Positions 45,533-54,899 of a DNA stretch of 64,000 nucleotides are shown piece by piece (position 1 is the stretch's first letter; every line of letters starts with the position of its first letter). Made by a program: the position numbers and the translations under genes. Source of the DNA: Variovorax sp. TBS-050B (GTDB lineage Bacteria > Pseudomonadota > Gammaproteobacteria > Burkholderiales > Burkholderiaceae_C). The stretch is taken from the NCBI RefSeq assembly GCF_029893635.1, contig NZ_JARXYR010000001.1:536857-600856 (forward strand). The letters are read 5' to 3'. Under the pieces are notes generated by a model. It had not been told where the DNA came from. It saw only the letters and a program-made list of their open reading frames with translations, and ran no database searches.

Positions 45533-46693
45533 GTGCATCGAGTCCTCAGCGGCATCCGGGTGCTGGAGCAAGGCACCTTCATCACCGGCCCGGCCGCGGG
45601 CATGTTCCTCGCGGACCTGGGCGCCGAGGTGATCAAGATCGAGCAGCCCGGCGCGGGCGACCCGTTCCGCGCCTTCCGCGGCGGGCTCTACAGCCCGCAC
45701 TTCCAGACCTACAACCGCAACAAGCGCAGCATCACGCTCAATCCGAAGCAGCCCGGCGACGCGGCGGTGTTCGACGAACTGGTGCGCGAGGCCGACGTCT
45801 ACATCCAGAACTTCCGCCCCGGCGCCGCCGAGCGGCTGGGCGCTGGCGAGGCCAGGCTGCGCGCGCTCAATCCGCGGCTCGTGTACTGCGCGATCAGCGG
45901 CTTCGGGCAAAGCGGCCCGGCCGCGTCCCGGCCGGCCTACGACACGGTGGCGCAGGCCGCGAGCGGCTTCCTGCGGCTGCTCGTGAACCCGGCCCATCCG
46001 CGCGTGGTGGGGCCGGCGCTCGCCGATGCGATGACGGGCTTCTATGCCGCCTACGGCGTGCTCGGCGCGCTGATCGAGCGCGGGCGCACCGGCCACGGCC
46101 GCGCGGTCGAGGTCTCGATGCTCGAGGCCATGTGCCACTTCAACCTCGATGCCTTCACGCACCTGTTCTCCGAGCAGGAGGTGATGGGGCCGTTCAGCCG
46201 GCCCAGCGTGTCGCAGTCCTACGTGCTTGAGTGCGCCGACGGGCTCTGGATCGCGCTGCACATGTCCTCGCCCGAGAAGTTCTGGCAGGGCCTTGCCAAC
46301 GCGATCGAGCGGCCGGCGCTGTTCGCCGATCCGCGCTTCGCCACGCGCGAGGCGCGCATCGCGCACCAGGAGGACCTGGTCGCGCTGCTCGGCGGCCTGT
46401 TCCGCGAGCGGCCCCGCGCCGCCTGGTGCGCGCGGCTCGAGGCCGAGGACGTGCCGCATGCGCCGATGTACGACACGCGCGAGGCGATGGAGGACCCGCA
46501 GGCGCGGCACCTGCAGCTGCGCGTGAGCGCGGCCCATCCCGAGGGCGGCGAGTGGCACACGATCCGCTCGCCGTTGAGCTTCGACGGCGCGCGCGCGCTC
46601 GAGGTCACGGCGCCGCCCGTGCTCGGCGCGGACAACGCGGCGATTGTCGAGCCGATCCGCCGGCGGCTGGGACAGCCGGCCCCCGCAGGCTGA
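45533..46693 (+). CDS. Class III CoA transferase (CaiB/BaiF family)
   Basis: 386 residues. The N-terminal R-V-L-E-Q-G-T-F-I-T-G-P and G-A-E-V-I-K-I-E-Q-P-G motifs, N-R-N-K-R-S-I-T-L and the nucleophile Asp165 (A-L-A-D-A-M-T-G) are those of formyl/succinyl-CoA transferases. It moves CoA from a donor thioester to an organic acid. The GTG at 45533 is used because AGGAG is well placed and no ATG fits. It is the first gene of a rightward operon with an intradiol dioxygenase and a citrate-synthase-like protein. Confidence 0.92.
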   Translation: MHRVLSGIRVLEQGTFITGPAAGMFLADLGAEVIKIEQPGAGDPFRAFRGGLYSPHFQTYNRNKRSITLNPKQPGDAAVFDELVREADVYIQNFRPGAAERLGAGEARLRALNPRLVYCAISGFGQSGPAASRPAYDTVAQAASGFLRLLVNPAHPRVVGPALADAMTGFYAAYGVLGALIERGRTGHGRAVEVSMLEAMCHFNLDAFTHLFSEQEVMGPFSRPSVSQSYVLECADGLWIALHMSSPEKFWQGLANAIERPALFADPRFATREARIAHQEDLVALLGGLFRERPRAAWCARLEAEDVPHAPMYDTREAMEDPQARHLQLRVSAAHPEGGEWHTIRSPLSFDGARALEVTAPPVLGADNAAIVEPIRRRLGQPAPAG

Positions 46694-46743
46694 GGCGCCG
46701 CGTCCAGCGTTCGCATCACCCACAAGCCAGGAGACAAGACACC

Positions 46744-47679
46744 ATGCCCGCCACGCCCCCTTCGAACGAAGACGAACTGACGCAGACGGTGCTGCAGAGC
46801 CTCGCCGGCGCGCGCGATGCGCGCTTCGCGCAGCTCATGCGATCGCTGGTCACGCACCTGCATGCCTTCATCCGCGATGTGGACCTGCGGCCCGACGAAT
46901 GGATGCAGGGCATCGAGTTCCTCACCGCCACGGGCCACACCTGCACCGACAAGCGGCAGGAGTTCATCCTGCTGTCGGACACGCTCGGCGCCTCGATGAT
47001 GGTGGTGATCCTCGACCAGCTGCGCGCGGCCGCGAGCCGGCGCGAACGCGAAGCAGGCGCGCCGATGGCGGCGACCGAGTCTGCCGAACTGGCCGAGGCC
47101 ACGCACGCCACCGTGCAGGGCCCCTTCTACTGGGAGGGCGCGCCCGACCTGCCGCTCGGCGCCGACGTGGCGCAGGGCGCGCGCGGCGAGCCCACCTTCT
47201 ACAGCGGCCGCATCACCGACACCCACGGCCGGCCGCTCGAGGGCGCGCTGCTCGACATCTGGTCGGGCGACGGCGAGGGCGTCTACGACATGCAGGTCGA
47301 GGGCGCCGCGATGGCGGCGCGCGGGCGCATCCGCACCGACCACGAGGGGCGCTACTGGTTCTGGTCGATCCGGCCGAGCTTCTATCCGATTCCCGTCGAC
47401 GGTCCGGTGGGCCGCATGCTCGAGGCCATGGGCCGGCATCCGAACCGGCCCGGCCACATCCACATGATGGTCTCGGCGCCGGGCCATGTGCCGCTGACAA
47501 CCCACCTGTTCGTCGCAGGCAGCCCCTACATCGACTCCGACGCGGTGTTCGGCGTGCGGCCGCGGCTGGTCGTCGACTTCGAGGCGCATCCCGCGGGCCG
47601 CGCGCCCGACGGCCGCGAGATGGCGAGGCCCTACTGGTCGGCGCACTACGACTTCCGCCTCGAACCCCGCCACCCCTGA
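46744..47679 (+). CDS. Intradiol ring-cleavage dioxygenase (hydroxyquinol/catechol 1,2-dioxygenase-like)
   Basis: 311 residues. The N-terminal helical dimerisation domain (about 10-100) is followed by the catalytic beta-sandwich. The four Fe(III) ligands are visible: Tyr181 (G-V-Y-D), Tyr214 (S-F-Y-P-I-P-V-D-G-P-V-G), His238 and His240 (R-P-G-H-I-H). Length and the P-I-P-x-D-G-P-V-G segment favour the hydroxyquinol branch over plain catechol. It opens a dihydroxylated ring to a muconate-type diacid. Its neighbours could activate and cleave the product. Confidence 0.92.
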   Translation: MPATPPSNEDELTQTVLQSLAGARDARFAQLMRSLVTHLHAFIRDVDLRPDEWMQGIEFLTATGHTCTDKRQEFILLSDTLGASMMVVILDQLRAAASRREREAGAPMAATESAELAEATHATVQGPFYWEGAPDLPLGADVAQGARGEPTFYSGRITDTHGRPLEGALLDIWSGDGEGVYDMQVEGAAMAARGRIRTDHEGRYWFWSIRPSFYPIPVDGPVGRMLEAMGRHPNRPGHIHMMVSAPGHVPLTTHLFVAGSPYIDSDAVFGVRPRLVVDFEAHPAGRAPDGREMARPYWSAHYDFRLEPRHP

Positions 47680-47688
47680 AAGACCGCC

Positions 47689-48495
47689 ATGAAGATCGGA
47701 AAGTCCACCGTCCCGCACACCGCGATCTGCACCTCCGACGAACACACCATCGTCGTGCGCGGCGAAGACCTCTGCGAGGCGCTGATCGGGAAGCTCTCGT
47801 TCAGCGAGTACTTCTTCCTGCTGCTCACCGGGCGCCGCCCCGATGCAACCTGCCGCACGGTGCTCGACGCCACGCTGGTCGCGATCGCGGAGCACGGGCT
47901 GGTGCCGAGCGTGCAGGCCAGCCGCATGACCTTCGCGGCCGCGCCCGATGCGCTGCAGGGCGCGGTGGCGGCCGGCATCCTGGGCTGCGGCTCGGTGATC
48001 CTCGGCGCCTCGGAAACCGCCGGGCGCCTGTTCGTCGACGTCGCGGCGCGCATGGACGCGGGCGCCACACTGGACGATGCCGCGCGCGCGGCGCTGGGCG
48101 AACTGCGCGCCGCGGGCGCCGCGATCCCGGGCTACGGCCATCCGCTGCACAAGGCGCGCGATCCGCGCGTGGACCGGCTGATCGCGGTCGCGACCGAGGC
48201 CGGCGCCGACCTGCGCCACGTGCGCATCGCGCAGGCGATCGAGGATGCGATCCCGGACATCGTCGGCAAGCCGCTGCGCATGAACGTGTCGGCCGCGATC
48301 CCGGCGGTGCTGCTCGGCGTGGGCTTTCCGGTGGGATCGCTGCGCGGCGTGCCGATCCTCGCGCGCACCGCGGGCCTGATCGCGCACCTCGCCGAGGAGG
48401 CCGAGACGCCGAGCGGCTTCGCGCTTTCCTACCAGGCCACGCGCGAGCTGCAGTACGACGGCCCGGTGCCCGCGGGATTCGGGAGCGCCCGGTGA
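47689..48495 (+). CDS. Short citrate-synthase-like protein (citryl-CoA-lyase-like), copy 2
   Basis: 268 residues, paralogous to the protein at 40175 (shared layout and I-P-G-Y-G-H-P-L-H-K-A-R-D-P-R active-site strand; R-T-A-G-L-I-A-H-L-A-E-E near the end). It follows the dioxygenase by nine bases and overlaps the Bug gene by four (GTGA). By family it should cleave or form a citryl-CoA-like thioester. Here it most likely splits a CoA ester made by the operon's CoA transferase. Confidence 0.85.
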   Translation: MKIGKSTVPHTAICTSDEHTIVVRGEDLCEALIGKLSFSEYFFLLLTGRRPDATCRTVLDATLVAIAEHGLVPSVQASRMTFAAAPDALQGAVAAGILGCGSVILGASETAGRLFVDVAARMDAGATLDDAARAALGELRAAGAAIPGYGHPLHKARDPRVDRLIAVATEAGADLRHVRIAQAIEDAIPDIVGKPLRMNVSAAIPAVLLGVGFPVGSLRGVPILARTAGLIAHLAEEAETPSGFALSYQATRELQYDGPVPAGFGSAR

Positions 48496-49454
48496 GGCGC
48501 CGCGCGCTGCTCGGCGCGGGCCCGGCCGCGGCCCTGCTCGCGCTGCGCCCCGTCGCGGCGCAGCCGGTGCAGGGGCGGCCCATCAGGCTCATCGTGCCCT
48601 TCGCGGCCGGCACCTCGACCGACATCGTGGGGCGTGTGCTCGCCGATGCGCTCGGGCGGCAGCTCGCGCAGCCGGTGGTGGTCGACAACCGCCCGGGCGC
48701 GGGCGGCGCCATCGGCAGCGAGCTCGCGGCGCGCGCCGGCGCCGACGGACAGACCCTGCTGCTCGGCACCGTGGGCACCCATGCGATCAATGCCTCGCTC
48801 TACAAGCGGCTCGGCTACGACCCGCAGCGCGACTTCGTGCCGCTCGGCTTCGTCGGCGCGACGCCGACCCTGCTGGTGGTGCCCGCCGCGGCACCGTGGA
48901 AAAGCGTGGCGGACCTGCGCCAGGCCAGCGGCCGCACCGTGAGCTTCGCCTCGGCCGGCAACGGCACCTCGGGCCATCTCGCGGGCGAGCTGCTCAAGCT
49001 GCGGCTCGGCAAGGACTTCGTGCACGTGCCCTACCGCGACGGCGCGCAGGCGCTCAACGAAGTGGTCGCGGGCAATGTGCAGTTCATGTTCTATCACCCG
49101 GCCGCGGTGCTGCCGCAGGTGCGCGCGGGCACGCTGCGCGCGCTCGGCGCCTCGGGCGCGAAGCGCAGCGCGGCCGCGCCCGAGGTGCCCACGCTGGCCG
49201 AGCAGGGCATCGCCGATTTCGACCTGGTCGCGTGGTTCATGCTCTACGCGCCGGCGCAGACGGCGGCCGCCCGCCGCGAGCGGCTGCGCGAGGCCGCGCA
49301 GGTGGCGCTTGCCGAGCCCGAGGTGCAGCGCAGGCTGATGGCGCAGGGCATCGAGCCCGCGGCGATGGACGCGCCGCAGATGGCCGCCTTCGCCGCGGCC
49401 GAGATCGAGAAATGGGGCGAGGCCGTGCGCCGCTCGGGCGCGCAGGTCGACTGA
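48492..49454 (+). CDS. Bug-family periplasmic receptor
   Basis: 320 residues. The GTG at 48492 overlaps the previous stop; R-R-R-A-L-L-G-A-G-P-A-A-A-L-L-A-L is the signal. Bug features: I-V-P-F-A-A-G-T-S-T-D-I-V-G-R, V-D-N-R-P-G-A-G-G, P-Y-R-D-G-A-Q-A-L-N-E-V-V-A-G and A-P-E-V-P-T-L-A-E-Q. It probably binds the acid handled by the CoA-transferase/dioxygenase operon, of which it is the fourth gene. Confidence 0.9.
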   Translation: MRRRALLGAGPAAALLALRPVAAQPVQGRPIRLIVPFAAGTSTDIVGRVLADALGRQLAQPVVVDNRPGAGGAIGSELAARAGADGQTLLLGTVGTHAINASLYKRLGYDPQRDFVPLGFVGATPTLLVVPAAAPWKSVADLRQASGRTVSFASAGNGTSGHLAGELLKLRLGKDFVHVPYRDGAQALNEVVAGNVQFMFYHPAAVLPQVRAGTLRALGASGAKRSAAAPEVPTLAEQGIADFDLVAWFMLYAPAQTAAARRERLREAAQVALAEPEVQRRLMAQGIEPAAMDAPQMAAFAAAEIEKWGEAVRRSGAQVD

Positions 49455-49508
49455 TCCGCCCGGCGCGCCCCGGCACCGACGACCGACATACAACGACAGG
49501 AGACAAGC

Positions 49509-50495
49509 ATGCGTTCCACCCTTGCCAGCTTCATCAGGATGCTCGCCTTCGCAGCGGCCCTCGCGGGCGCGCTGGCCGCGGGTCCAGCGTCCGCCCAGGC
49601 CGACGGATGGCCCGCCAAGCCGATCCGCATCGTGGTCGGCTTCGCGCCGGGCACGCCGCCCGACATCTTCGCGCGCATGTACGGCGACTACGCGAGCCGC
49701 AAGCTCGGCGTGGCGGTGCTGATCGACAACAAGCCCGGCACCGCCGGCAACCTCGCCTCCGACACGGTCGCCAAGTCGCCCGGTGACGGCTACACCCTGC
49801 TCTACAACCTCTCGACCGCGTTCACCATCAATCCGTTCATCTACAGCAAGCTGCCCTTCGATCCGCAGAAGGACCTGGTGCCGGTCGCGACCACCATGCG
49901 CCAGGGCCTGGTGCTGATCGCGACGCCGAAGTTCCCGGCCGGCTCGCTCAAGGAGCTGGTGGCTGCGGCGAAGGAGAAGCCCGGCGTCTACTCGCACGCC
50001 TCCTACGGCGCGGGCAGCCCCTCGCAGCTGATCGTCGAGTCGCTCAAGGACGAGGTCGGCATCCAGATGCTGCACGTGCCGTACCGCGCGAGCCCGGTCG
50101 CCGACCTGATCGGCGGCCAGGTCGACACGCTGATGGAGCCCATCGCCACCGGCTATCCGCTGATCAGCAGCGGCCGCGTGAAGGCGCTCGCGTACTCGGG
50201 CCCGGCGCGCCACCCCGCCCTGCCCGAGGTGCCCACGCTGTCGGAGGCGATGCCGGGCTTCTCGATGATGTCCTGGCACGGCATCTGGGCGCCGGCCGCC
50301 ACGCCGGGCGCGGTGCTCGAGCGCATCAACGCGGTCTTCGTCGAAGCGAGCAGGGACCCCGAACTCGCGAAGCGCATCCGCGAACTGCACAGCGAGCCGC
50401 TCGGCGTGACGCGCGCCGAAATGGCCACGATGGTGCGCCGCGATGCGGAGTTCTACAGCCGGGTGGTGAAGGCGCGGAACATCCGGGTGGATTGA
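49509..50495 (+). CDS. Bug-family periplasmic receptor
   Basis: 328 residues. Signal peptide about 1-30 (M-L-A-F-A-A-A-L-A-G-A-L-A-A-G, A-S-A-Q), then V-G-F-A-P-G-T-P-P-D-I-F-A-R, I-D-N-K-P-G-T-A-G-N, P-Y-R-A-S-P-V-A-D-L-I-G-G-Q and L-P-E-V-P-T-L-S-E. It follows another Bug gene in the same operon, an unusual tandem, so either two ligands or a sensor/receptor pair is possible. It ends seven bases from the convergent AraC gene. Confidence 0.9.
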   Translation: MRSTLASFIRMLAFAAALAGALAAGPASAQADGWPAKPIRIVVGFAPGTPPDIFARMYGDYASRKLGVAVLIDNKPGTAGNLASDTVAKSPGDGYTLLYNLSTAFTINPFIYSKLPFDPQKDLVPVATTMRQGLVLIATPKFPAGSLKELVAAAKEKPGVYSHASYGAGSPSQLIVESLKDEVGIQMLHVPYRASPVADLIGGQVDTLMEPIATGYPLISSGRVKALAYSGPARHPALPEVPTLSEAMPGFSMMSWHGIWAPAATPGAVLERINAVFVEASRDPELAKRIRELHSEPLGVTRAEMATMVRRDAEFYSRVVKARNIRVD

Positions 50496-50502
50496 CGGTC
50501 GC

Positions 50503-51495
50503 TCAGGCCGCCGCGAGCGCCGGCGCCGGCGCCGGCGCCGGCGCCGGCGCCGACAGCTGCATGCGCAGCCGCTGCGCGTCGCGCGAGGGCGGCAGTCCGA
50601 ACAGCCGGCTGTACTCGCGGCTGAACTGCGAAGGGCTTTCGTAGCCCACGCGGTAGCCCGCGTCGGCGACCTCGGTCGTCTCGGCCGCCAGCAGGCGGCG
50701 CGCCTCCTGCAGCCGCAGCAGCTTCTGGTACTGCAGCGGACTCATCGAGGTGACGTTGCGGAAATGGAAATGCAGCGACGAAGTGCTCATGTGCGCGCTG
50801 CGCGCGAGCGCCTCGAGGTCCAGCGGTTGCGAGAAGTGCGCCTTGAGCCAGGCGATGACGCGCGCGATCCGGTGGGCATGGCTGTCGGACTGCGCGATGC
50901 TCGCGAGGCGCGCGCCCTGCTCGCTGCGCAGCAGCCGGAAGTGCAGCTCCTGCACCGCCAGCGGCGCGAGGTGGGCGGCTTCGTCGGGCGCATCGAGCAG
51001 CTTCATCAGGCGGATGGCCGCATCGACCATGGGCTCGGTCACGCGGCTCAGGTAGAGGCCGCGCTCCGCGGGCGCGCGCGAGCTCGCGGCATGGCCGGCC
51101 TGGAGCAGCAGCTGCGAGATGGCCTGCGGATCGAGGTCGAGGCGAAAGCACAGGTAGGGCGCCTCGCGCGTCGCCTCGGTGATCTGGGCGCTGATCGGGA
51201 GGTCGACGGAGAACACCAGGAAGCGCGAGGCGTCGTAGCCATAGACCTCGTCGCGCAGCATCACCCGCTTCGCGCCCTGCGCGATGATGCAGACGGCGGG
51301 CTGGTGCAGCGCATGTGCGATCTCTTCGCTCGGCGCCGAGAAGCGGATCACCGAGAGCCCCGGGATCGCGGTCGGCCAGATGCCGTCGCGCTGGGTGTTG
51401 CGGGCCAGGAGCCCGGCGAGTTCGTCGATGCGCAGGGACGAGGACGAAGCGGCGGACGCCGGCGCGTCATGCGAGCCGTGGGTTTCAAGCGTCAT
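50503..51495 (-). CDS. AraC family regulator (AraC_N type)
   Basis: 330 residues. The N-terminal AraC_N domain (about 35-190) has P-S-E-E-I-A-H-A-L-H-Q-P-A-V-C-I-I-A-Q-G-A-K and F-S-V-D-L-P-I-S-A-Q-I. The C-terminal helix-turn-helix (about 210-310) has S-M-S-P-L-Q-Y-Q-K-L-L-R-L-Q-E-A-R-R-L-L. The last 15 residues are a Pro-Ala repeat coded by a six-base tandem. AraC_N regulators usually control neighbouring alcohol- or aldehyde-handling oxidoreductases, matching the divergent genes at 51753-55853. Confidence 0.9.
   Translation of the reverse strand: MTLETHGSHDAPASAASSSSLRIDELAGLLARNTQRDGIWPTAIPGLSVIRFSAPSEEIAHALHQPAVCIIAQGAKRVMLRDEVYGYDASRFLVFSVDLPISAQITEATREAPYLCFRLDLDPQAISQLLLQAGHAASSRAPAERGLYLSRVTEPMVDAAIRLMKLLDAPDEAAHLAPLAVQELHFRLLRSEQGARLASIAQSDSHAHRIARVIAWLKAHFSQPLDLEALARSAHMSTSSLHFHFRNVTSMSPLQYQKLLRLQEARRLLAAETTEVADAGYRVGYESPSQFSREYSRLFGLPPSRDAQRLRMQLSAPAPAPAPAPALAAA
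50519..50553. repeat. GCCGGC hexanucleotide tandem repeat
   Basis: Five full GCCGGC units plus a partial one, inside the 3' end of the AraC gene, coding for (Pro-Ala)n. Copy-number change would add or remove Pro-Ala pairs without shifting the frame. Confidence 0.85.
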
Positions 51496-51672
51496 GGTGG
51501 CGGTTTCCAGGCAGTGGCGGGGAAGCGCTGCGGCGCGCGTCGCGGCGCCGGCCCCGGATGGTAGATCACGTCCGCGAGTCGCGGTGGCGGACGCTGCCCT
51601 GCCCTGCCGCGGCGCTCTGGAATTTCAGGCAAGAACGGCGTCGGATCGGGCCAGCCGTGCGGGGCGGGCATT

Positions 51673-51680
51673 CCTAGACT
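51673..51680 (+). promoter_or_regulatory. Candidate -10 box CCTAGACT
   Basis: CCTAGACT in the 257-base gap between the AraC gene and the Atu4866-type gene, 72 bases before the latter's start. The same eight bases recur at 58736-58743 before an SDR gene. The rest of the gap shows no other clear feature. Confidence 0.35.
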
Positions 51681-51752
51681 GCGCTTTCGCAGCGCAACGG
51701 CGCCGCCACCCCGGCGGGCCCTGCGAGGACAAACCCGCCACCAGGAGTGCCC

Positions 51753-52079
51753 ATGGACCGCCGACTTCTCATCCGTTCCGCCCTTGCCACCGCGCCGCTC
51801 GCCGGCCTCGCGCTCGGCGCCGCCGCGCAACCGGAGGCCGCGCAACCGCATCCCTACGTCGGCATGTGGGTCACGCGCGACGGCCACATCCGCCACGAGC
51901 TGCTGCCGAACGGCCGCTACGACGAGGCGCGCGGTCGCCGCCGCAGCGCCTACCAGGGCCGCTACGTCGTCACGGGCGACCACATCGACTACTGGGACGA
52001 CACCGGCTTCACCGCCGACGGCGAGTTCCGCGACGGCGTGCTGTACCACGCCGGCATGGTGCTCTACCGCGAGCGCTGA
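51753..52079 (+). CDS. Atu4866-family exported protein
   Basis: 108 residues. A Tat-like signal (M-D-R-R-L-L-I-R-S-A-L-A-T) is followed by the compact Atu4866 domain: H-P-Y-V-G-M-W-V-T-R-D-G-H-I-R-H-E-L-L-P-N-G-R-Y-D-E-A-R, then Y-Q-G-R-Y and D-Y-W-D-D-T-G-F-T-A-D-G. This is a small beta-barrel of unknown function, often next to SDR and AraC genes. AGGAG precedes the ATG at 51753; a GTG six bases upstream overlaps that site and is unlikely. Confidence 0.85.
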   Translation: MDRRLLIRSALATAPLAGLALGAAAQPEAAQPHPYVGMWVTRDGHIRHELLPNGRYDEARGRRRSAYQGRYVVTGDHIDYWDDTGFTADGEFRDGVLYHAGMVLYRER

Positions 52080-52208
52080 GCGGCACGCCGTCCGCTCCAT
52101 CTGTTCGGACGATACCTTCCATCGAAACAAACAGGCTTCCTCGATGGGTCGCCGGTCCCTAATCTTCAGGCCATGCAGCTCGCCGAGCTGCCCAACCCGG
52201 AGATTCCC

Positions 52209-52817
52209 ATGACCAAGGTACTCGTTCTCTACTACTCCTCCTACGGCCACATCGAAAAGCTGGCCGAGGCCATCGCCGAAGGCGCGCGCGCCGGCGGCGC
52301 GCAGGTGGACATCAAGCGCGTTCCCGAGACCGTCCCCGAGGCGATCGCGAAGAACGCGCACTTCAAGCTCGACCAGGCCGCGCCCGTCGCGAGCGTCGCC
52401 GATCTGGAGCACTACGACGCGATCGTCGTCGGCACCGGCACGCGCTTCGGGCGCATGTCCTCGCAGATGGCGGCCTTCCTGGACCAGGCCGGTGGCCTGT
52501 GGGCGCGCGGCGCGCTCAACGGCAAGGTGGGCGCGGCCTTCACCGCGAGCGCGACGCAGCACGGCGGCCAGGAGACCACCCTGTTCTCGATCATCACCAA
52601 CCTGCTGCACTTCGGCATGACGATCGTGGGCCTGCCCTACAGCCACCAGGGCCAGATGAGCGTCTCGGAGATCGTCGGCGGCGCGCCCTACGGCGCGACC
52701 ACGGTGGCCGGCGGCGACGGCAGCCGCCAGCCGACGGAGATCGACCTCGCGGGCGCGCGCCACCAGGGCGAGCTCGTCGCCCGCACCGCCGCGCGCCTCT
52801 TCGCGCCGGCGAACTGA
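52209..52817 (+). CDS. wrbA: NAD(P)H:quinone oxidoreductase, WrbA type
   Basis: 202 residues, flavodoxin-like. FMN-binding loop Y-Y-S-S-Y-G-H-I-E, then [23 protein letters not shown] and G-G-A-P-Y-G-A. It reduces quinones by two electrons and protects against oxidative stress. GGAG lies upstream of the ATG at 52209. A CCTAATCT box at 52156-52163 may be its -10. It heads a run of four more co-directional genes. Confidence 0.93.
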   Translation: MTKVLVLYYSSYGHIEKLAEAIAEGARAGGAQVDIKRVPETVPEAIAKNAHFKLDQAAPVASVADLEHYDAIVVGTGTRFGRMSSQMAAFLDQAGGLWARGALNGKVGAAFTASATQHGGQETTLFSIITNLLHFGMTIVGLPYSHQGQMSVSEIVGGAPYGATTVAGGDGSRQPTEIDLAGARHQGELVARTAARLFAPAN

Positions 52818-52840
52818 GGCCCGGGCGCCGCGGAGGACCC

Positions 52841-53617
<777 letters not shown>

Positions 53618-53643
53618 ACCTTCACATCACAGGAAAGCACGAC

Positions 53644-54090
53644 ATGAACGACATCCATCCCGGCGAAGCGGCGAAGGCCGTGGTCCGCCGCAACACCGAA
53701 CGGGTCCAGGGAGGCGGCGACTGGCAGCTGTTCGACCAGCTCTTCTCGGACGATTTTCTGGACCACACGCCCCAGCCCGGCTGGACGCCCGACAAGGCCG
53801 GCGCGCTGGGCCTGTACCGCGCGCTGCGCCAGGCGTTCCCGGACTTCCGCGCCGAGATCCACTGGCAGCGCGCCGACGGCGACGTGGTCACCACCTTCAA
53901 GACCTACCACGGCACGCACCAGGGCAGCTTCCTCGGCGTCGCGCCGACGGGCCGCCCGGTCAGCTTCGAGACCGTGGACGCGATGCGCGTGCAGGACGGC
54001 AGGATCACCGAGCACTGGGGCGTGGCGAACCTGTTCTCGGTGCTCCAACAGCTCGGTGCCTGGCCCCGGATCGAAGGAGCGCAGGCATGA
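53644..54090 (+). CDS. NTF2-like (SnoaL-type) protein
   Basis: 148 residues of the cone-shaped alpha+beta fold: F-D-Q-L-F-S-D-D-F-L-D-H-T-P, A-F-P-D-F-R-A-E-I-H-W, F-L-G-V-A-P-T-G-R-P-V-S-F-E and D-G-R-I-T-E-H-W-G-V-A. SnoaL-type proteins are small hydrolases, cyclases or binding proteins. It overlaps the next SDR gene by four bases (ATGA), so a shared pathway is likely. Confidence 0.85.
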   Translation: MNDIHPGEAAKAVVRRNTERVQGGGDWQLFDQLFSDDFLDHTPQPGWTPDKAGALGLYRALRQAFPDFRAEIHWQRADGDVVTTFKTYHGTHQGSFLGVAPTGRPVSFETVDAMRVQDGRITEHWGVANLFSVLQQLGAWPRIEGAQA

Positions 54091-54860
54091 AGACCAACAT
54101 TCTCGAGAACAAGGTCGTGGTGGTCACCGGCGCGGCCAGCGGCATCGGCAAGGCGGTCGCGGTGCAGGCGGCCCGCCACGGCGCGAAAGCCGTGCTCGTC
54201 TCCGACGTGAATGCGCAGCCGCGCGAAGGCGGGCGCTCGACGCTGGAGGAGATCGCCGAGCTCGGCGTTCCCGCGAAATTCTGGCCGGCCGACGTGAGCC
54301 GCCGCGCGGACGTGGACGCCCTGCTCGAAGCGGCCGAGGAATTCGGCGGGGCCGACGTGATGGTCGCGAATGCGGGCATCACGCTGCGCGCCGACGGCTT
54401 CGACGTGGCGGAGGACGACTACCGCCGGCTCATGAGCGTCAACCTCGACGGCACGCTCTTCAGCGCGCAGGCTGCGGCACGCCAGATGAAGGCGCGCGGC
54501 AAGGCCGGCAGCATCGTGCTGATGGCCAGCATGGGCGGCATCGCGGGCGCCGGGATGACGGTGGCCTATTCGACCAGCAAGGGCGGCGTCGTCCTGATGG
54601 CCAAGGCCATGGCCGGCGCGCTGGGCCCGGACGGCATCCGCGTCAACGCGGTGGCGCCCGGAACGATCGACACCCATCTTCTGCGCACCAGCCCGGGCAT
54701 TGCGGAGGCCGCCGAAGGCTTCCGCCAGCGCACGCCGCTGCGCCGGCTGGGGCAGCCTTCCGAGATCGGCGACGCGGTCGCATGGCTCGGCTCCGATCTC
54801 TCCAGCTATGTCACCGGCAGCGCCCTGCTGGTGGACGGCGGCCTGCTGGCCGTGATCTGA
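54087..54860 (+). CDS. SDR family oxidoreductase
   Basis: 257 residues, classical SDR: T-G-A-A-S-G-I-G-K, N-A-G-I-T, catalytic A-S-M-G-G and Y-S-T-S-K-G-G, ending V-D-G-G-L. After strand 2 the sequence V-S-D-V-N favours NAD. Start at 54087 by overlap with the NTF2-like gene. It shares only general family features with the SDR at 52841, so the two probably act on different steps. Confidence 0.9.
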   Translation: MKTNILENKVVVVTGAASGIGKAVAVQAARHGAKAVLVSDVNAQPREGGRSTLEEIAELGVPAKFWPADVSRRADVDALLEAAEEFGGADVMVANAGITLRADGFDVAEDDYRRLMSVNLDGTLFSAQAAARQMKARGKAGSIVLMASMGGIAGAGMTVAYSTSKGGVVLMAKAMAGALGPDGIRVNAVAPGTIDTHLLRTSPGIAEAAEGFRQRTPLRRLGQPSEIGDAVAWLGSDLSSYVTGSALLVDGGLLAVI

Positions 54861-54899
54861 AACCAGGTACATCCAATCCCAAGGCAAGCAAGGCACATC

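Noticed and set aside
50519..50553. Short tandem repeat as a possible CRISPR or origin iteron array
   Set aside because: Units are six bases without spacers and lie in frame within a coding region.
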